A DNA stretch of 64,000 nt from Lysinibacillus fusiformis. Lineage in GTDB: Bacteria; Bacillota; Bacilli; Bacillales_A; Planococcaceae. Location of the stretch: NCBI GenBank assembly GCA_030027265.1, contig JASENG010000009.1, forward strand, positions 90,587 through 154,586, given 5' to 3'. Numbering within the stretch: position 1 is the first letter of the stretch; every line of letters starts with the position of its first letter. Positions 62,477-64,000 of the stretch are shown here, one piece after another. A program made the translations under genes and the position numbers. The notes below the pieces were generated by a model. The model did not search any database. It saw only the letters and a list, made by a program, of their open reading frames with translations, and had not been told where the DNA came from.

Positions 62477-63964
62477 ATGTATAGTAAAGACGAAATCGTC
62501 AAATCCGTTCCATAAAAAGGTTTCTTTGGACATCCTAAAGGATTATTAACATTGTTCTTTACAGAGTTTTGGGAGCGATTCTCATATTATGGAATGCGTG
62601 CCATTCTTATCCTTTATATGTACTACGAATTACATGAGGGTGGATTAGGATTAGATCGAGGAACAGCAAACTCAATCATGGCTCTATATGGGTCGTTAAT
62701 TTATATGTCAAGCATTATCGGTGGTTGGTTTGCAGACCGCATTTGGGGTACGCGTAAAACGGTATTCTATGGTGGAATACTTATCATGATCGGGCATATA
62801 GCTTTATCCTTCCCGGGCGGACTTGCAGCATTGTTAATCTCGATGGCATTTATCATCATCGGGACGGGGTTATTAAAATCCAATGTATCTACAATTGTTG
62901 GGGATATGTATGCAGAAGGCGATAACCGTCGTGATTCTGGGTTCAGTATTTTCTATATGGGAATCAACATGGGTGCCTTTATCTCTCCATTAATTATTGG
63001 ATGGGTTGGGGAAAACTATAGTTTCCATTTAGGCTTTAGTATAGCAGCCGTTGGGATGTTTATCGGATTAGTTGTTTATTTTGTAACTCAAAAGAAATTC
63101 CTAGGTTTAGCGGGTGTCGAAGTTCCAAACCCACTAAGTCAACAAGAGAAAAAGAAAACAATCCTTATAGTGGTATTGGCTATCATAGCAATTTTAGTTA
63201 TTGGTTTCATTCTTAATGCTACTGGTAATCTAACAATGGCCATCTTTAGTTTAATCATTACGACACTGGGTGTATTAATACCGACAATCTTCTTTATCGT
63301 TATGTATCGCAGTCCTAAAACAACGAAGGATGAAAAATCTCGTGTATTAGCTTATATTCCATTATTTATAGCAGCGGTTATGTTCTGGGCGATTCAAGAG
63401 CAAGGTGCTACTATTTTGGCAACATATGCGGATACGCGCACAGATTTGACGGTAGGCAGCTTTAAAATTCCGGTAGCATGGTTCCAATCTTTAAATCCAT
63501 TATTCATTATCATGTTAGCGCCAGTGTTTGCATGGGCTTGGTTAAAGCTTGGAAGCCGTCAACCTTCTACGCCTAAGAAATTCGCTATCTCATTATTCTT
63601 TGCAGGGGCTTCATTTTTAGTAATGATTTTCCCAGCATCAATGTCTAATGGTACAGAACTTGTAAGCCCATGGTGGTTAGTTCTTTCCTTCTTCTTAGTA
63701 GTAGTAGGGGAATTACTATTGTCACCTGTTGGTTTATCCGCAACGACAAAACTTGCTCCGGCAGCATTCGCGGCGCAAACAATGTCATTATGGTTCTTAA
63801 CAAGTGCTGCAGCTCAAGCAATCAATGCGCAGTTAGTAAGAATTTATGAAGCGGTAACAGAAATTACGTACTTCGGTACACTCGGTGCAATTTCTATTGC
63901 ATTAGGTATTCTTTTATTAATACTTACACCAATTATTTCAAAAGCAATGCGCGGAGTAAATTAA
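62477..63964 (+). pseudogene. POT-family di/tripeptide transporter interrupted by TAA at codon 13
   Basis: ATG 62477 with AGAGGGAAG 8 nt upstream starts the usual POT N-terminus, but codon 13 (62513-62515) is TAA where relatives have the Gln of a VPQKGFFGHPKGL-type motif; the frame then continues unbroken to 63964. Without the stop the protein would be 495 aa, the normal length, with 14 TM segments and the E-x-x-E-R motif (EFWER). A TTG at 62552, preceded by AAAGGA, could restart translation 470 codons from the end and keep the whole membrane core, so partial function is possible. The substrate would be di- and tripeptides imported with protons. Confidence 0.8.
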
Positions 63965-63976
63965 TAGAAATAAAGA

Positions 63977-64000
63977 GAAGCGTGATTAATTTCACGCTTC
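63977..64000 (+). terminator. Start of the terminator after the POT gene
   Basis: GAAGCGTGA pairs with TCACGCTTC at the window edge; the T run would lie outside. Confidence 0.6.

Overview
The window looks like chromosomal DNA from an endospore-forming, AT-rich Firmicute, most likely family Planococcaceae (Solibacillus/Lysinibacillus-like). The evidence is a GerA-type germinant-receptor operon behind a sigma-G-like promoter, strong GGAGG ribosome sites with frequent TTG/GTG starts, dense intrinsic terminators, and many genes that match Bacillus subtilis families (vmlR, yjlC-ndh, bpsA-bpsB, ykaA-pit, yfkJ, yeeI/yebC2). Family-level placement is inference. I see no rRNA, tRNA, CRISPR array, prophage or insertion-sequence transposase.

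Layout. 0-6 kb: a VmlR-type ABC-F ribosome-protection gene behind a long attenuator leader, then the gerA-type operon. 6-12 kb: an EAL/GGDEF c-di-GMP pair, a small HTH gene, a FusB-type EF-G-binding protein, a TSUP exporter, and an autoregulated PadR/HAAS pair. 12-24 kb: two complete oppABCDF operons in tandem (offset about 6.0 kb), each preceded by CodY-box-like sequences. 24-30 kb: an RsgA-type GTPase paralogue with leader peptide and attenuator, a DedA protein, a tandem array of hairpin motifs, a fosmidomycin-resistance-type exporter, and a Mef-like exporter with an RLR leader peptide. 30-36 kb (minus strand): ndh/yjlC, the bpsA/bpsB alkylpyrone genes, a zinc-ribbon protein and a TipAS-type MerR regulator. 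36-41 kb: BusR, opuA-ABC and an extra OpuAC whose two lobes are in the opposite order. 41-55 kb: YeiH, an NagZ-like glycosidase, AraC and NERD proteins, RlmA-type 23S rRNA methyltransferase, acyltransferase, tyrosine phosphatase, YpfJ-type protease, YebC2, oligoendopeptidase F and an AI-2E-family protein. 55-64 kb: pit/ykaA, a methyltransferase, putP, hflX with a possible leader ORF, and a POT peptide transporter interrupted by an in-frame TAA at codon 13.

How the genes fit together. Two themes recur. First, ribosome protection and antibiotic stress: vmlR, a FusB-like protein, an rsgA paralogue, a Mef-like exporter, rlmA, yebC2 and hflX lie within one window. Several are preceded by leader ORFs and/or mutually exclusive hairpins ending in terminators, so attenuation triggered by stalled ribosomes is a plausible shared control mode. 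Second, peptide and osmolyte uptake: opp1, opp2, pepF and the POT gene all have CodY-like boxes upstream, and busR-opuA-opuAC2-putP form an osmoprotectant set probably tied to c-di-AMP. A two-hairpin RNA element with compensatory changes occurs upstream of the Mef-like gene and opuAC2, with a possible third relative upstream of yebC2; it may be an undescribed cis-regulatory RNA or a small dispersed repeat.
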